NCBI GenBank assembly: GCA_947631185.1
Contig: CANRKJ010000013.1
Location: 1-52,110, forward strand
Source: an uncultured Clostridia bacterium
Lineage (GTDB): Bacteria; Bacillota; Clostridia; TANB77; CAG-508
Length of the DNA stretch: 52,110 nucleotides
Direction: 5' to 3'
The notes beneath the pieces are model-generated. The model was not told the origin of the DNA. It searched no databases and saw only the letters and a program-made list of their open reading frames with translations. The translations under genes were made by a program, and so were the position numbers. This document shows positions 43,058-50,862 of the stretch, piece after piece. How positions within the stretch are numbered: position 1 is the first letter of the stretch; the number at the start of each line of letters is the position of its first letter.

Positions 43058-45307
43058 TTATTGTGCATCAACTAAATCTTCTTTTATAACAACATTTATA
43101 ACTGTACCTTCTTCTACTTGATTTCCATAATAAGGATCTTGTGAAACCACGTTTCCACTTGTTCCTGTAATTTTTATGTTCAAATCTAAATCTCTAAGAG
43201 CTTTTGTAGCCTCCTCTACTGATAATCCCTTTATATTAGGAACAGTTTGTGAAACTCTAATATCACTGTCTTTACCATATAAACAAACTATACCACCATT
43301 TGCTAAAGCTATACCTGATTTTGGTACTTGATCTGTTACTACTGTTGTATTTTCATCGCCTTCACACTTTACTTTTACCACAAAACCACTTTGCTCTAAA
43401 ATCCTCTTAGCTTCGGCAACTGTTTTTCCTGTAACATTAGAAACAGCTACATAATTTTCTTCTTTTTGAACCACCTCTGTTCCGTCAGAAGTAACCCCTA
43501 GAATCGGTAATACTTCTGATAAAATTTGAGCAGCAACTGGTCCAGCCACTTGACCGCCTTGATGATTGTTTACTGCAGTTACACCATATACTGCCACTAA
43601 ACAAACAACTTGTGTATTTTCAATTGGTGAAATTGCAATAAATGATGCAACATACCCTTCGTCTTCATGACCAGATGTAGGTTCTGAAGTTCCACTCTTT
43701 CCACCTATTGAATATCCTTCAACTTTTGCATGTTTACCTGTTCCATCAACTACAACAGATTCCATCATATCTTTGATTTTTTCTGATGTTTCTTTTGAAA
43801 CTACTTGTCTTAAATTCTCTGTTTCAACTGTTTCTATTGTTCCAGTATCAGTATTTTCAATCTGTTTTATAATTCTTGGTCTAACATATATTCCATCATT
43901 TGTAATTGCAGATACCGCAGTTATAAGCTGTAATGGAGATATAGAAAATCTTTGTCCAAACGACATAGTAGCAAGTTCTACTGGTCCAACATCCTCTAAA
44001 TCTGTAAATATACCAGGATTTGCTGCAGCTATATTTGAGCCTACTCTATCAAAAAAGCCAAAAGCATCAAAATATTTATATAATTTTCTTGCGCCTACTT
44101 TTTGACCTAACTGCATAAAAGCTGGATTACAAGAATGTTCTAAGGCTTCTCTTAAAGATTGTGAGCCATGAGGTACAGGGCTCCAACATCTAATTGATCT
44201 ATCAGCAACTTGGTATGTTCCATTACAATAAAAATCTCCTGGTTTATCAGTTGTAATAACATTTTCTTCTAATGCTATAGAAGAAGTGATAAGTTTAAAT
44301 GTTGAACCTGGCTCATACATAGATGAAACTGCTTTGTTGTTCCATAATTTATATAATGACGTACTTTTTTCTTCTGATGTGTAATTCTCCCATGTTCCTT
44401 CTAAACCAGTAGGACCAATTTCCCATGGAGAATTCAAATTATAATTTGGATATGTTGCCATAGCCAATATATCTCCACTTTGAGGATTCATTATAATTAC
44501 ATTTCCACCTCTTAAAGCATTATTTTCTACACATGCTTGTTCAATATATTTTTCTGCAATACCTTGAATAGCCGTATCTATTGTAATATATAAATTACTT
44601 CCATTTTCTGCTGCCACATATTGCTCTGTTTCATCAGAAATAGCTTCTCCATTTACATCATTTGCTGTGACTATTTTTCCCGCAGTACCAGTTAAAATAT
44701 TATTCCACTTTTCTTCTAATCCTGTCAAACCAGAATTATCAGTACCACAAAAACCTATTAGATTTGATGCTAAATCATCATATGGATATTCTCTTTTCAT
44801 ATCTTCATCTATATTAATACCTGATGTTATATGCTCTTCTTCCAACCATTTATTAAATTCATCAATAATTTCTTTATCTACTTTTTTAGCAATAACTGAT
44901 ACTGTAGATTTGCTTTCTACTTTTTCCTTAGCTTCTTCTTCTGACATAGAAAAATATTTTGAAAATCCATCTATTAAAACATCATTTGGAACATCCTTTC
45001 CATTACTGTATTTTACATTTCCAGGATTTATAGATACAGTACTAACAGAAACACTCATAGCTAAAATTTCACCATTTGTGTCAAAAATTGTTCCTCTATT
45101 TGGACTTATTATTTTATTTTTTACTTGATTACTATATGCAGCTTTACTATATTCAGCACCATGTATAAATATTATCCTAGCAATACTTACACTAACAATT
45201 AAAAGACCCAATATGGCTACAATAGCCGTTAATTTTATTCTATTATACATTTCATTTTTTTCGCTATTTTTATTTGCTTTTTTCTTAATCCCTTTAATTT
45301 TTATCAC
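43058..45307 (-). CDS. class B penicillin-binding protein with PASTA domains (SpoVD/FtsI-like)
   Basis: Membrane-anchored D,D-transpeptidase that cross-links septal or cortex peptidoglycan. The 749-residue product has a cytoplasmic basic start, a membrane helix (about 26-46), a PBP dimerisation domain (NRGTIFDTNGEILA), the transpeptidase with PGSTFKL (SxxK), HSCNPAF (SxN) and GKSGTSEP (KSG), and two C-terminal PASTA domains (VSNVTGKTVAEAKRILEQSGF and VPNIKGLSVEEATKALRDL). This plan fits SpoVD or PBP2x. The start is GTG, directly after the TAG of the J-like gene (no gap), so translation is probably coupled; an in-frame ATG lies 19 codons on without a ribosome site. SpoVD versus FtsI cannot be settled from this window. 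Confidence 0.93.
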   Translation of the reverse strand: MIKIKGIKKKANKNSEKNEMYNRIKLTAIVAILGLLIVSVSIARIIFIHGAEYSKAAYSNQVKNKIISPNRGTIFDTNGEILAMSVSVSTVSINPGNVKYSNGKDVPNDVLIDGFSKYFSMSEEEAKEKVESKSTVSVIAKKVDKEIIDEFNKWLEEEHITSGINIDEDMKREYPYDDLASNLIGFCGTDNSGLTGLEEKWNNILTGTAGKIVTANDVNGEAISDETEQYVAAENGSNLYITIDTAIQGIAEKYIEQACVENNALRGGNVIIMNPQSGDILAMATYPNYNLNSPWEIGPTGLEGTWENYTSEEKSTSLYKLWNNKAVSSMYEPGSTFKLITSSIALEENVITTDKPGDFYCNGTYQVADRSIRCWSPVPHGSQSLREALEHSCNPAFMQLGQKVGARKLYKYFDAFGFFDRVGSNIAAANPGIFTDLEDVGPVELATMSFGQRFSISPLQLITAVSAITNDGIYVRPRIIKQIENTDTGTIETVETENLRQVVSKETSEKIKDMMESVVVDGTGKHAKVEGYSIGGKSGTSEPTSGHEDEGYVASFIAISPIENTQVVCLVAVYGVTAVNNHQGGQVAGPVAAQILSEVLPILGVTSDGTEVVQKEENYVAVSNVTGKTVAEAKRILEQSGFVVKVKCEGDENTTVVTDQVPKSGIALANGGIVCLYGKDSDIRVSQTVPNIKGLSVEEATKALRDLDLNIKITGTSGNVVSQDPYYGNQVEEGTVINVVIKEDLVDAQ

Positions 45308-45988
45308 CTACTTAAATAATTCCAAAAAAGATTTTAAACTTTCACTATTTAAAATAGCATTCTTTACTACTGGAATCTGAAATATAAAAATAACTACTAA
45401 TAACACAATAACAGTGGCTATTAGAATCTTAAAAAACCTTTTTACTGTAAGGGGTTCTTGTACATTAAGGCCTATACTTCTTAAATAACTTCTGTATTCC
45501 TGTGCTTTATTTTCTTCTATTTTTTTTCTATTTTTACGTTCTATTTTTAGTTGTTTTTGCTGTTCTTGAATTTGTTTTTCAATTTCATTTTGAACAAATT
45601 TTAGTTTAGCCTGTTTTTCTTTTTGTAACTCTTCGTCGTCAACCTTTTGCTCAGATTCTTTTTTCTTTATTTCTTCTACTTCTTTTTGTTTTAACTCTTC
45701 TTTTTTTTGAACTTCTTCATTATAAGTATCAGTATTTTTTTGCAAATTGTTCATAAGTTCATTAGCTCTTGCATTAGATAAATCTCTATCATAAGCCTTT
45801 CTGTTCTCTTCATTTCCCAGTACTTTGAAAGCAATTTCTAACTTCTTTAACAATTCTTCTGCTTTATCACTATTAAATGGATCTTTTAAATTTTCTCTAT
45901 ATTTTTCTTTTAATATATTATAAGCATTAACTATTTCATCAGCTGTTGCATTTTCATTTATTTTTAAAACATCATAGAAAGTTTTCAT
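45308..45988 (-). CDS. membrane protein with J-like domain lacking HPD
   Basis: A 226-residue protein starting with a domain like DnaJ helices I-IV (TFYDVLKINENATADEIVNAYNILKEKYRENL...AFKVLGNEENRKAYD). The HPD motif needed to stimulate Hsp70 is absent (about NLKDPFN stands there), so it is a J-like protein that probably does not drive DnaK. A long Glu/Lys/Gln coiled coil follows (about 90-165), then a single C-terminal membrane helix (about 185-207) and a short tail outside. It is upstream of the PBP gene and ends exactly where that starts, so the two are coupled and may act together at the division site or forespore membrane. It has a promoter at 46027-46055. Confidence 0.82.
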   Translation of the reverse strand: MKTFYDVLKINENATADEIVNAYNILKEKYRENLKDPFNSDKAEELLKKLEIAFKVLGNEENRKAYDRDLSNARANELMNNLQKNTDTYNEEVQKKEELKQKEVEEIKKKESEQKVDDEELQKEKQAKLKFVQNEIEKQIQEQQKQLKIERKNRKKIEENKAQEYRSYLRSIGLNVQEPLTVKRFFKILIATVIVLLVVIFIFQIPVVKNAILNSESLKSFLELFK

Positions 45989-46026
45989 AAAAGCTAATTC
46001 CTTTTCTAAATTTATTTATTTGATAA

Positions 46027-46055
46027 ATTATATCATTACATAATTTTTATATCAA
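46027..46055 (-). promoter_or_regulatory. sigma-A-type promoter of J-like/PBP operon
   Basis: On the minus strand TTGATA (46050-46055), 17-bp spacer, TATAAT (46027-46032). Confidence 0.7.
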
Positions 46056-46154
46056 GAATTTTGAGATAATAAATTTATAAACTTTCTTTCTAAAACTAAA
46101 AATAAGGAAATAAACTTATAAAATTATTATTAATTTTAATAAAGTATTATAGTC

Positions 46155-46183
46155 TTGTATTGATATACTTTTCGTGATAAAAT
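46155..46183 (+). promoter_or_regulatory. sigma-A-type promoter of rsmA
   Basis: TTGTAT (46155-46160), 17-bp spacer, TAAAAT (46178-46183). Confidence 0.6.
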
Positions 46184-46214
46184 ATATAAATAAATTTATT
46201 TGAAAGGAATATCT

Positions 46215-47075
46215 ATGAACGCTCTTAAAGAAACTACATTCATAATGAAAAAATATAATATCACAGCTAATAAACGATTTGGTCAAAATTTTTTAATCGA
46301 TGATAATATAATAAATGGAATAATCAAAAATGCTGAAGTTTCTAAAGAAGATTTAATAATAGAAATAGGTCCAGGTCTTGGAACACTTACAGCAGAACTT
46401 TTAAAATATTCAGGAAAAGTTATATCTATAGAATTAGATAAAAATATGATAAAAATTCTTAATGATAGATTTTCATTATATGATAATTTTGAACTTCTAA
46501 ATGATGATATTTTAAAAGTTGACTTGAAAAAAATAATAGAGAATAATTTAAATTCACAAAAATTAAAAAAAGTAAAAGTAGTGGCTAATTTACCTTACTA
46601 TATAACTACTCCTATAATTATGAGACTATTAGAAGAAAAACTTAATTTAGATAGTATAACTGTAATGGTTCAAAAAGAAGTTGCCCAACGACTAACAACA
46701 ATTCCAGGTGGAAAAAATACTGGAGCAATTACCTATAGCATAAACTATTTTGCTAATAGTAAAATAGTTTTAGATGTTCCAAATACTTCATTTATACCAG
46801 CTCCAGAAGTAAATTCTGCAGTTATTAAATTAGATATTTTAAAAGAACCTAGATTAAAAGTTGAAGATGAAAAATTATTTTTTGATATTATAAAAACTGC
46901 TTTTTTACAAAAAAGAAAAACATTGGTAAATGCTTTATCAAATAGTAGTTTATTTAATAATAAACAGGAAATAATTTCCATGTTAAATAATCTAAAAATT
47001 GATGCTAATATAAGAGGTGAAAAATTAAGTATAGAAGATTATTACGAAATTTATAAATATATTAAAAAACAATAA
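46215..47075 (+). CDS. rsmA: 16S rRNA dimethyladenosine transferase (KsgA)
   Basis: SAM-dependent enzyme that dimethylates the two adjacent adenines in the last hairpin of 16S rRNA during small-subunit maturation. The 286-residue product has RFGQNFLIDDNI, the SAM loop IEIGPGLGTLT, SIELDKNM, the catalytic NLPYYITTPI and a C-terminal KRKTLVNAL. The start is the ATG at 46215, seven nt after GAAAGGA; the TTG at 46200 opens a longer frame that would include the ribosome site. It is a lone plus-strand gene between two minus-strand operons. Confidence 0.96.
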   Translation: MNALKETTFIMKKYNITANKRFGQNFLIDDNIINGIIKNAEVSKEDLIIEIGPGLGTLTAELLKYSGKVISIELDKNMIKILNDRFSLYDNFELLNDDILKVDLKKIIENNLNSQKLKKVKVVANLPYYITTPIIMRLLEEKLNLDSITVMVQKEVAQRLTTIPGGKNTGAITYSINYFANSKIVLDVPNTSFIPAPEVNSAVIKLDILKEPRLKVEDEKLFFDIIKTAFLQKRKTLVNALSNSSLFNNKQEIISMLNNLKIDANIRGEKLSIEDYYEIYKYIKKQ

Positions 47076-47134
47076 TAGACAACAATAGTAATTTTTTTGT
47101 CAGATAACAAACTATACAGCAAAATTCACAAGAA

Positions 47135-47172
47135 ATTATTCGCCCTCCAACAGAAATTGGCGGGCGAATAAT
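47135..47172. terminator. terminator between rsmA and TSCPD gene
   Basis: ATTATTCGCCC and GGGCGAATAAT pair around a 16-nt loop that itself contains CC/GG pairing. It lies between convergent genes and touches the TSCPD stop codon. Confidence 0.7.
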
Positions 47173-47414
47173 TATTTTATATTTTCTAATGCTTTTGCTA
47201 ACTGATCAGGACAAGAAGTTCCTTTTCCTCTACAATCTATACCTTTTAACTTATGAATTGCATCTTCTACTTTCATTCCTTTAACTAAATTTGAAATTCC
47301 CATAGTGTTTCCTGGACATCCACCAACAAATTCAACATAAGTTATAATATCTTCTTCAACTCTTATTATAATTTCCATAGAACAAACACCTTCAGGCTTA
47401 TATCTATATTCCAT
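47172..47414 (-). CDS. TSCPD-domain protein (TIGR03905-like)
   Basis: An 80-residue protein with the four-cysteine TSCPD pattern: GVCSMEI, GGCPGNTMGI, GIDCRGKGTSCPDQLAKAL. The TSCPD domain also forms the C-terminal part of some B12-dependent ribonucleotide reductases; the stand-alone form is common in clostridia and its function is unknown. The Cys residues probably bind a metal or an iron-sulfur cluster. The ATG follows AAAGGAG. It is the last gene of the four-gene operon with hslO and dgt (27 nt after dgt), linking it by position to nucleotide or redox metabolism. Confidence 0.88.
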   Translation of the reverse strand: MEYRYKPEGVCSMEIIIRVEEDIITYVEFVGGCPGNTMGISNLVKGMKVEDAIHKLKGIDCRGKGTSCPDQLAKALENIK

Positions 47415-47441
47415 ATTTATATACTCCTTTCATATTTTAAA

Positions 47442-48650
47442 TTAAAAGCTAATTATTTCTTTATATATTTTTACTATATAATTATCTGTCATTCCTGAAA
47501 TATAATCAATTATTGCTTTGTAATAATCTTGCGGTTTATCCAAGTCATATACAATTTTATTTAAGTAGATTTCTTTTTCCTTTCCTTCATAATTTATATA
47601 ATCCTTAATCCAAGCAGAAAAATTTTCTGATAAAATAGGATAATATCTTTTCATTTTTTTTAAATTTTTTAAAGTATTTTTTCCATTATATTCTTGTTTT
47701 AAAACATAAAATATTTCATTCATTAAAACTGTAAAATATCTAATCATTGGTTTTATTTTGTTATTCATATATATTCTTTCATTATTAAATTCTTTTATTA
47801 AATTCATTGTATAAAAAGCTTCGGCTGAAAAATTAAGTCCCTGCTCCACAGAACTATTCTCACAAATATCATTAACAAAATAATTTATTATGTTTGAATT
47901 GCTAATTTTAACATTTGAAGTAATTTTATCTAATTTTTTTACATCTTCATCTGTTAACAAATTCATAGCAATCGCATCATCTATATCCCTACCTATATAA
48001 GATATCTTATCTGCTATTTTAACCACACATCCTTCCCATGTATATGGAGAATATTGGTTAGGCTCTTTATATTCATTTTCTAAATTAATATATTCTAATC
48101 TAGGCTTTATTCCATTTTCATCCACTTCACCGCAATGTGATATAATACCATCTCTAACAGCATAAGTTAAATCTAAATTTCTGTTAACACCATTATAGTC
48201 CTTTAAAAGTTCAATATTATCAACAAAATGTAATCCATTTTTTTCGTGCCAAAATTTTTCTTCACATTCTCTTTCTGAAATTACTGATAATATTTTCTCT
48301 CCTTGATGCCCAAATGGACTATGTCCTATATCATGACAAATAGCAATTGCTTTTGTAAGATCTGTATTCAATCCTAAATTATTAGCTATTGTATGACTAA
48401 TTGAATCTACAAGATTAACATGCTCTAATCTAGTACATATATGATCATTTTCTGGTGCAAAAAATACCTGTGTTTTATGTTTTAATCTTCTATATGCATT
48501 ACAATTAATTATTCTTGTATAATCTCTATCAAATTCATTTCTTTCAAAATTCTTAGTATATGCAGATTTATATAAAACTTCTTTTCTATTTATAGAATTT
48601 TTCCAATTTTTATTTTTTTCTGTCATAGCTACATTTTCAAATTTTTTCAT
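47442..48650 (-). CDS. dgt: dGTPase-like HD-domain phosphohydrolase
   Basis: An HD-domain enzyme that splits dNTPs to nucleoside and triphosphate. The 402-residue product shows the family start (SAYTKNFERNEFDRDYTRIINCNAYRRLKHKTQVF), the metal-binding H...HD motif (TRLEHVNLVDSISHTIANNLG; AICHDIGHSPFGHQGE) and the later Asp in CVVKIADKISYIGRDIDDA. It is full length for the shorter dGTPase group. The ATG follows GAGGT, 14 nt after hslO. Substrate specificity within dNTPs cannot be read from the sequence. Confidence 0.92.
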   Translation of the reverse strand: MKKFENVAMTEKNKNWKNSINRKEVLYKSAYTKNFERNEFDRDYTRIINCNAYRRLKHKTQVFFAPENDHICTRLEHVNLVDSISHTIANNLGLNTDLTKAIAICHDIGHSPFGHQGEKILSVISERECEEKFWHEKNGLHFVDNIELLKDYNGVNRNLDLTYAVRDGIISHCGEVDENGIKPRLEYINLENEYKEPNQYSPYTWEGCVVKIADKISYIGRDIDDAIAMNLLTDEDVKKLDKITSNVKISNSNIINYFVNDICENSSVEQGLNFSAEAFYTMNLIKEFNNERIYMNNKIKPMIRYFTVLMNEIFYVLKQEYNGKNTLKNLKKMKRYYPILSENFSAWIKDYINYEGKEKEIYLNKIVYDLDKPQDYYKAIIDYISGMTDNYIVKIYKEIISF

Positions 48651-48664
48651 TTGTACCTCAATAA

Positions 48665-49537
48665 TTATTTTAAATTATTTAAAATTTCATTTAACTCTTC
48701 TCTAGTAAAATCATAAGACTTATTACAATAATCACAAACTATATTTATATTATTTTCTTCAATTAAACTTTCTAAATCTGATTTTTTTAGAGAATAAAGC
48801 ATATTTCTGTATTTTTCTTTACTACAATCACAAAAATACTTTATATCCAAATCGTCTTGTAATTTTATAATATTACTTAACCCAATTTTATTATTTAATA
48901 TTGTTTCAATATTATTATTAGATTCTAATACTGATTTAAAATTTATTTCTTTAATTAATTGTCTAATTAATTTTATATCATCTTCAGTAGCATCTGGCAT
49001 AAATGTTATTAAATATCCTTCTACTTTAAACATTTTTTTATTATTCAAAACTTGTATATCCATAAAAGCAGGCTTTTGAGTAGAATTCTCATAATAATTT
49101 CTAAAATCATCTATAATATTTCCATAAATTAAAGGAGTTATACCTTTATAACCATTCTGTACATATTTGTTATTTTTTTGTACTGATAAATTCCCTGAAT
49201 TGCCTATTATTTTTGAAATATTTAATTCATAACAATCATTATTTTCTTCTAATTTAGGATGTTCAATAAATCCTTTTATAATAACATTATTTTCATCCAG
49301 CTTTAATTCTGAATAAAGTAACCCAGTTTCTTCTCCTTGAATTTGAACTACCAAACTATCAGAATCTTCTTTAATATCAGAAAAAGCCATTATACCACAA
49401 GCTGTATAAAATTTTCCCATAATATTTGTTGAAACATATGTTAAATTTTGCAATTTTTCTACATATTTTATCAACTCAGTTGTATCTGCATAAATAATAG
49501 ATACTTTTTTATTTAAAGCTAAATATTTTGAAATCAT
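48665..49537 (-). CDS. hslO: Hsp33 redox-regulated chaperonin
   Basis: Cytoplasmic holdase that is switched on by oxidative unfolding of a C-terminal zinc centre. The 290-residue product matches the Hsp33 fold (GKFYTACGIMAFSDIKED, IQGEETGLLYSELKLDENNVIIKGFIEHP) and has the redox switch as CDCSKEKY (CxC) and CDYCNKSYDF (CxxC) near residues 234-275. The N-terminal region is more divergent than usual (KLQNLTYVSTNIMGK). The ATG follows AGGATA, 8 nt after the unknown gene, and dgt follows within 14 nt, so all belong to one operon. Confidence 0.93.
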   Translation of the reverse strand: MISKYLALNKKVSIIYADTTELIKYVEKLQNLTYVSTNIMGKFYTACGIMAFSDIKEDSDSLVVQIQGEETGLLYSELKLDENNVIIKGFIEHPKLEENNDCYELNISKIIGNSGNLSVQKNNKYVQNGYKGITPLIYGNIIDDFRNYYENSTQKPAFMDIQVLNNKKMFKVEGYLITFMPDATEDDIKLIRQLIKEINFKSVLESNNNIETILNNKIGLSNIIKLQDDLDIKYFCDCSKEKYRNMLYSLKKSDLESLIEENNINIVCDYCNKSYDFTREELNEILNNLK

Positions 49538-49545
49538 AATATATC

Positions 49546-49848
49546 CTATTTACTAAAAACTTCTTTTACAAAAGAATATGTATCCATAAGTAATGCATAT
49601 TTTTTCTTTTCTGAAACCTGTTCATTATACATTGCATTTGTTATGGGAATAGTATAGTAAGAATATTTTGGCATAAAAATTCTAGTTTTTATAATATAAT
49701 TTATTAAACAATCACTTTTATCAACTTTTACATCATGTCTAATTAAAAAGTCACGCATAAGTTCAGTATATTCATCGTGAAAATAATTAAAAACCTTTGT
49801 ATATTCACTTTTATCCGCTAAATTCTGCATTTCTTTTAATTCTAACAT
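49546..49848 (-). CDS. unknown small protein heading hslO operon
   Basis: A 100-residue protein I do not recognise. It is soluble, probably helical, with several Tyr/Phe-rich segments (FNYFHDEYTELMRDF, FMPKYSYYTIPITNAMY) and one Cys; there is no signal peptide. A GAGGT site precedes the ATG. It is the first gene of the operon with hslO, dgt and the TSCPD gene, which suggests a housekeeping or stress role, but there is no direct sign of function. Confidence 0.7.
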   Translation of the reverse strand: MLELKEMQNLADKSEYTKVFNYFHDEYTELMRDFLIRHDVKVDKSDCLINYIIKTRIFMPKYSYYTIPITNAMYNEQVSEKKKYALLMDTYSFVKEVFSK

Positions 49849-49944
49849 TTTTTATTACCTCTTTTTATTCTTATTATATACAAACTATTTATCTTTTTTT
49901 AGTATTTTATACTATAAAAAAATAATTATCAAGTTTTTATATTA

Positions 49945-49972
49945 ACATTTTAGTAAAATTTACCATATTATA
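49945..49972 (+). promoter_or_regulatory. possible mother-cell (sigma-K-like) promoter
   Basis: ACA (49945-49947), 16 bp, CATATTATA (49964-49972), which fits the sigma-K -10 pattern CATANNNTA. It lies just before an M14 wall-peptidase gene; a weak sigma-A reading is also possible. Confidence 0.3.
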
Positions 49973-49988
49973 TGTCAGGGTGATTTAT

Positions 49989-50844
49989 ATGGAAACATTA
50001 AAATTAAATTCAACTGGTCCAACAGTTGAATTACTTCAAAGTATACTTAAGAAATTAGGATTTTATAATGGTAATATTGATGGAATTTTTGGAGTTCAAA
50101 CACAATCTGCAGTAATAAACTTTCAAAAAGCTTTTGGTCTTTCTGCAGATGGAATAGTAGGAAACAACACTTGGAATGCACTTAATCCTTATATAAATGG
50201 ATATACTATTTATACTATAAAAAACGGAGATACTTTATATAATTTAGCTAATCAATTCTCTACAACTACAAATGCTATAATAACAGCAAATCCTAATATA
50301 AACTCTAACAATTTATTAATACGGAAGTAAAATTGTAATACCTTTTAGTTCAGTTGTTTTAACTGATATTAGTTATACATCTACAATACTTTATAGAAAT
50401 ATAGAATCTTTTAAGAGAATTTATCCATTCTTAGAAATAGGTAGTATAGGAAGATCTGTTATAGGAAATGAAATTCCTTTTATTAAATTTGGTAACGGTC
50501 CAAAAAAGGTTTTTTATAATGCAAGTATACATAGTAATGAATGGATAACCACTCCTCTTCTTATGAAATTTTTGGAAGTACTTTGCAAAGCTTACGTTAA
50601 TAATGTGGTAATTTATGGATATGAACCAGCAGACTTATTCAATAATGTAAGTCTTTATGTTTCACCTATGGTTAATGTAGATGGAGTGGATTTAGTAACA
50701 GGAAATATCAGCAGTACTTCAAATTTCTACTCAAATGCAAAAAAAATTGCTTCAAATTTTCCTGATATACCTTTTCCAAATGGTTGGAAAGCAAACATTG
50801 TAGGTGAAAGTTTGATTAACTTCCACCTCTATTTTTTAAATTAA
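49989..50844 (+). pseudogene. M14 wall endopeptidase (PG-binding + LysM), frame break and interrupted
   Basis: The gene encodes a gamma-D-glutamyl-DAP-type M14 zinc peptidase that cuts peptidoglycan stems. The start is the ATG at 49989 after AGGGTGAT. Residues about 5-65 are a peptidoglycan-binding domain ([32 protein letters not shown]) and about 70-113 a LysM domain ([14 protein letters not shown]). The frame ends at TAA 50328, just after an in-frame CGG (50322-50324). Skipping the C restores LysM end GSKIVIP and then the M14 catalytic part (FGNGPKKV, NASIHSNEW with zinc HxxE, SPMVNVDGVDL, FPNGWKANI). After GWKANIVG (about 50810) the family sequence stops and unrelated residues run to TAA 50844, because the serine-recombinase element is inserted there. 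The remaining part should lie beyond the window. Confidence 0.88.
50322..50324 (+). other. in-frame CGG at +1 frame break, M14 gene
   Basis: The frame reads ATA CGG AAG TAA. Skipping the C gives ATA, GGA AGT AAA ATT and the expected LysM ending LIGSKIVIP. Confidence 0.9.
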
Positions 50845-50862
50845 TGTAGTTTAAACTACATT
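50843..50862. terminator. 20-bp palindrome at element edge
   Basis: AATGTAGTTTAAACTACATT is a perfect palindrome, followed on the plus strand by TTTCTTTATT. It overlaps the recombinase stop codon and lies about 35 bp inside the likely insertion junction. Confidence 0.6.
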
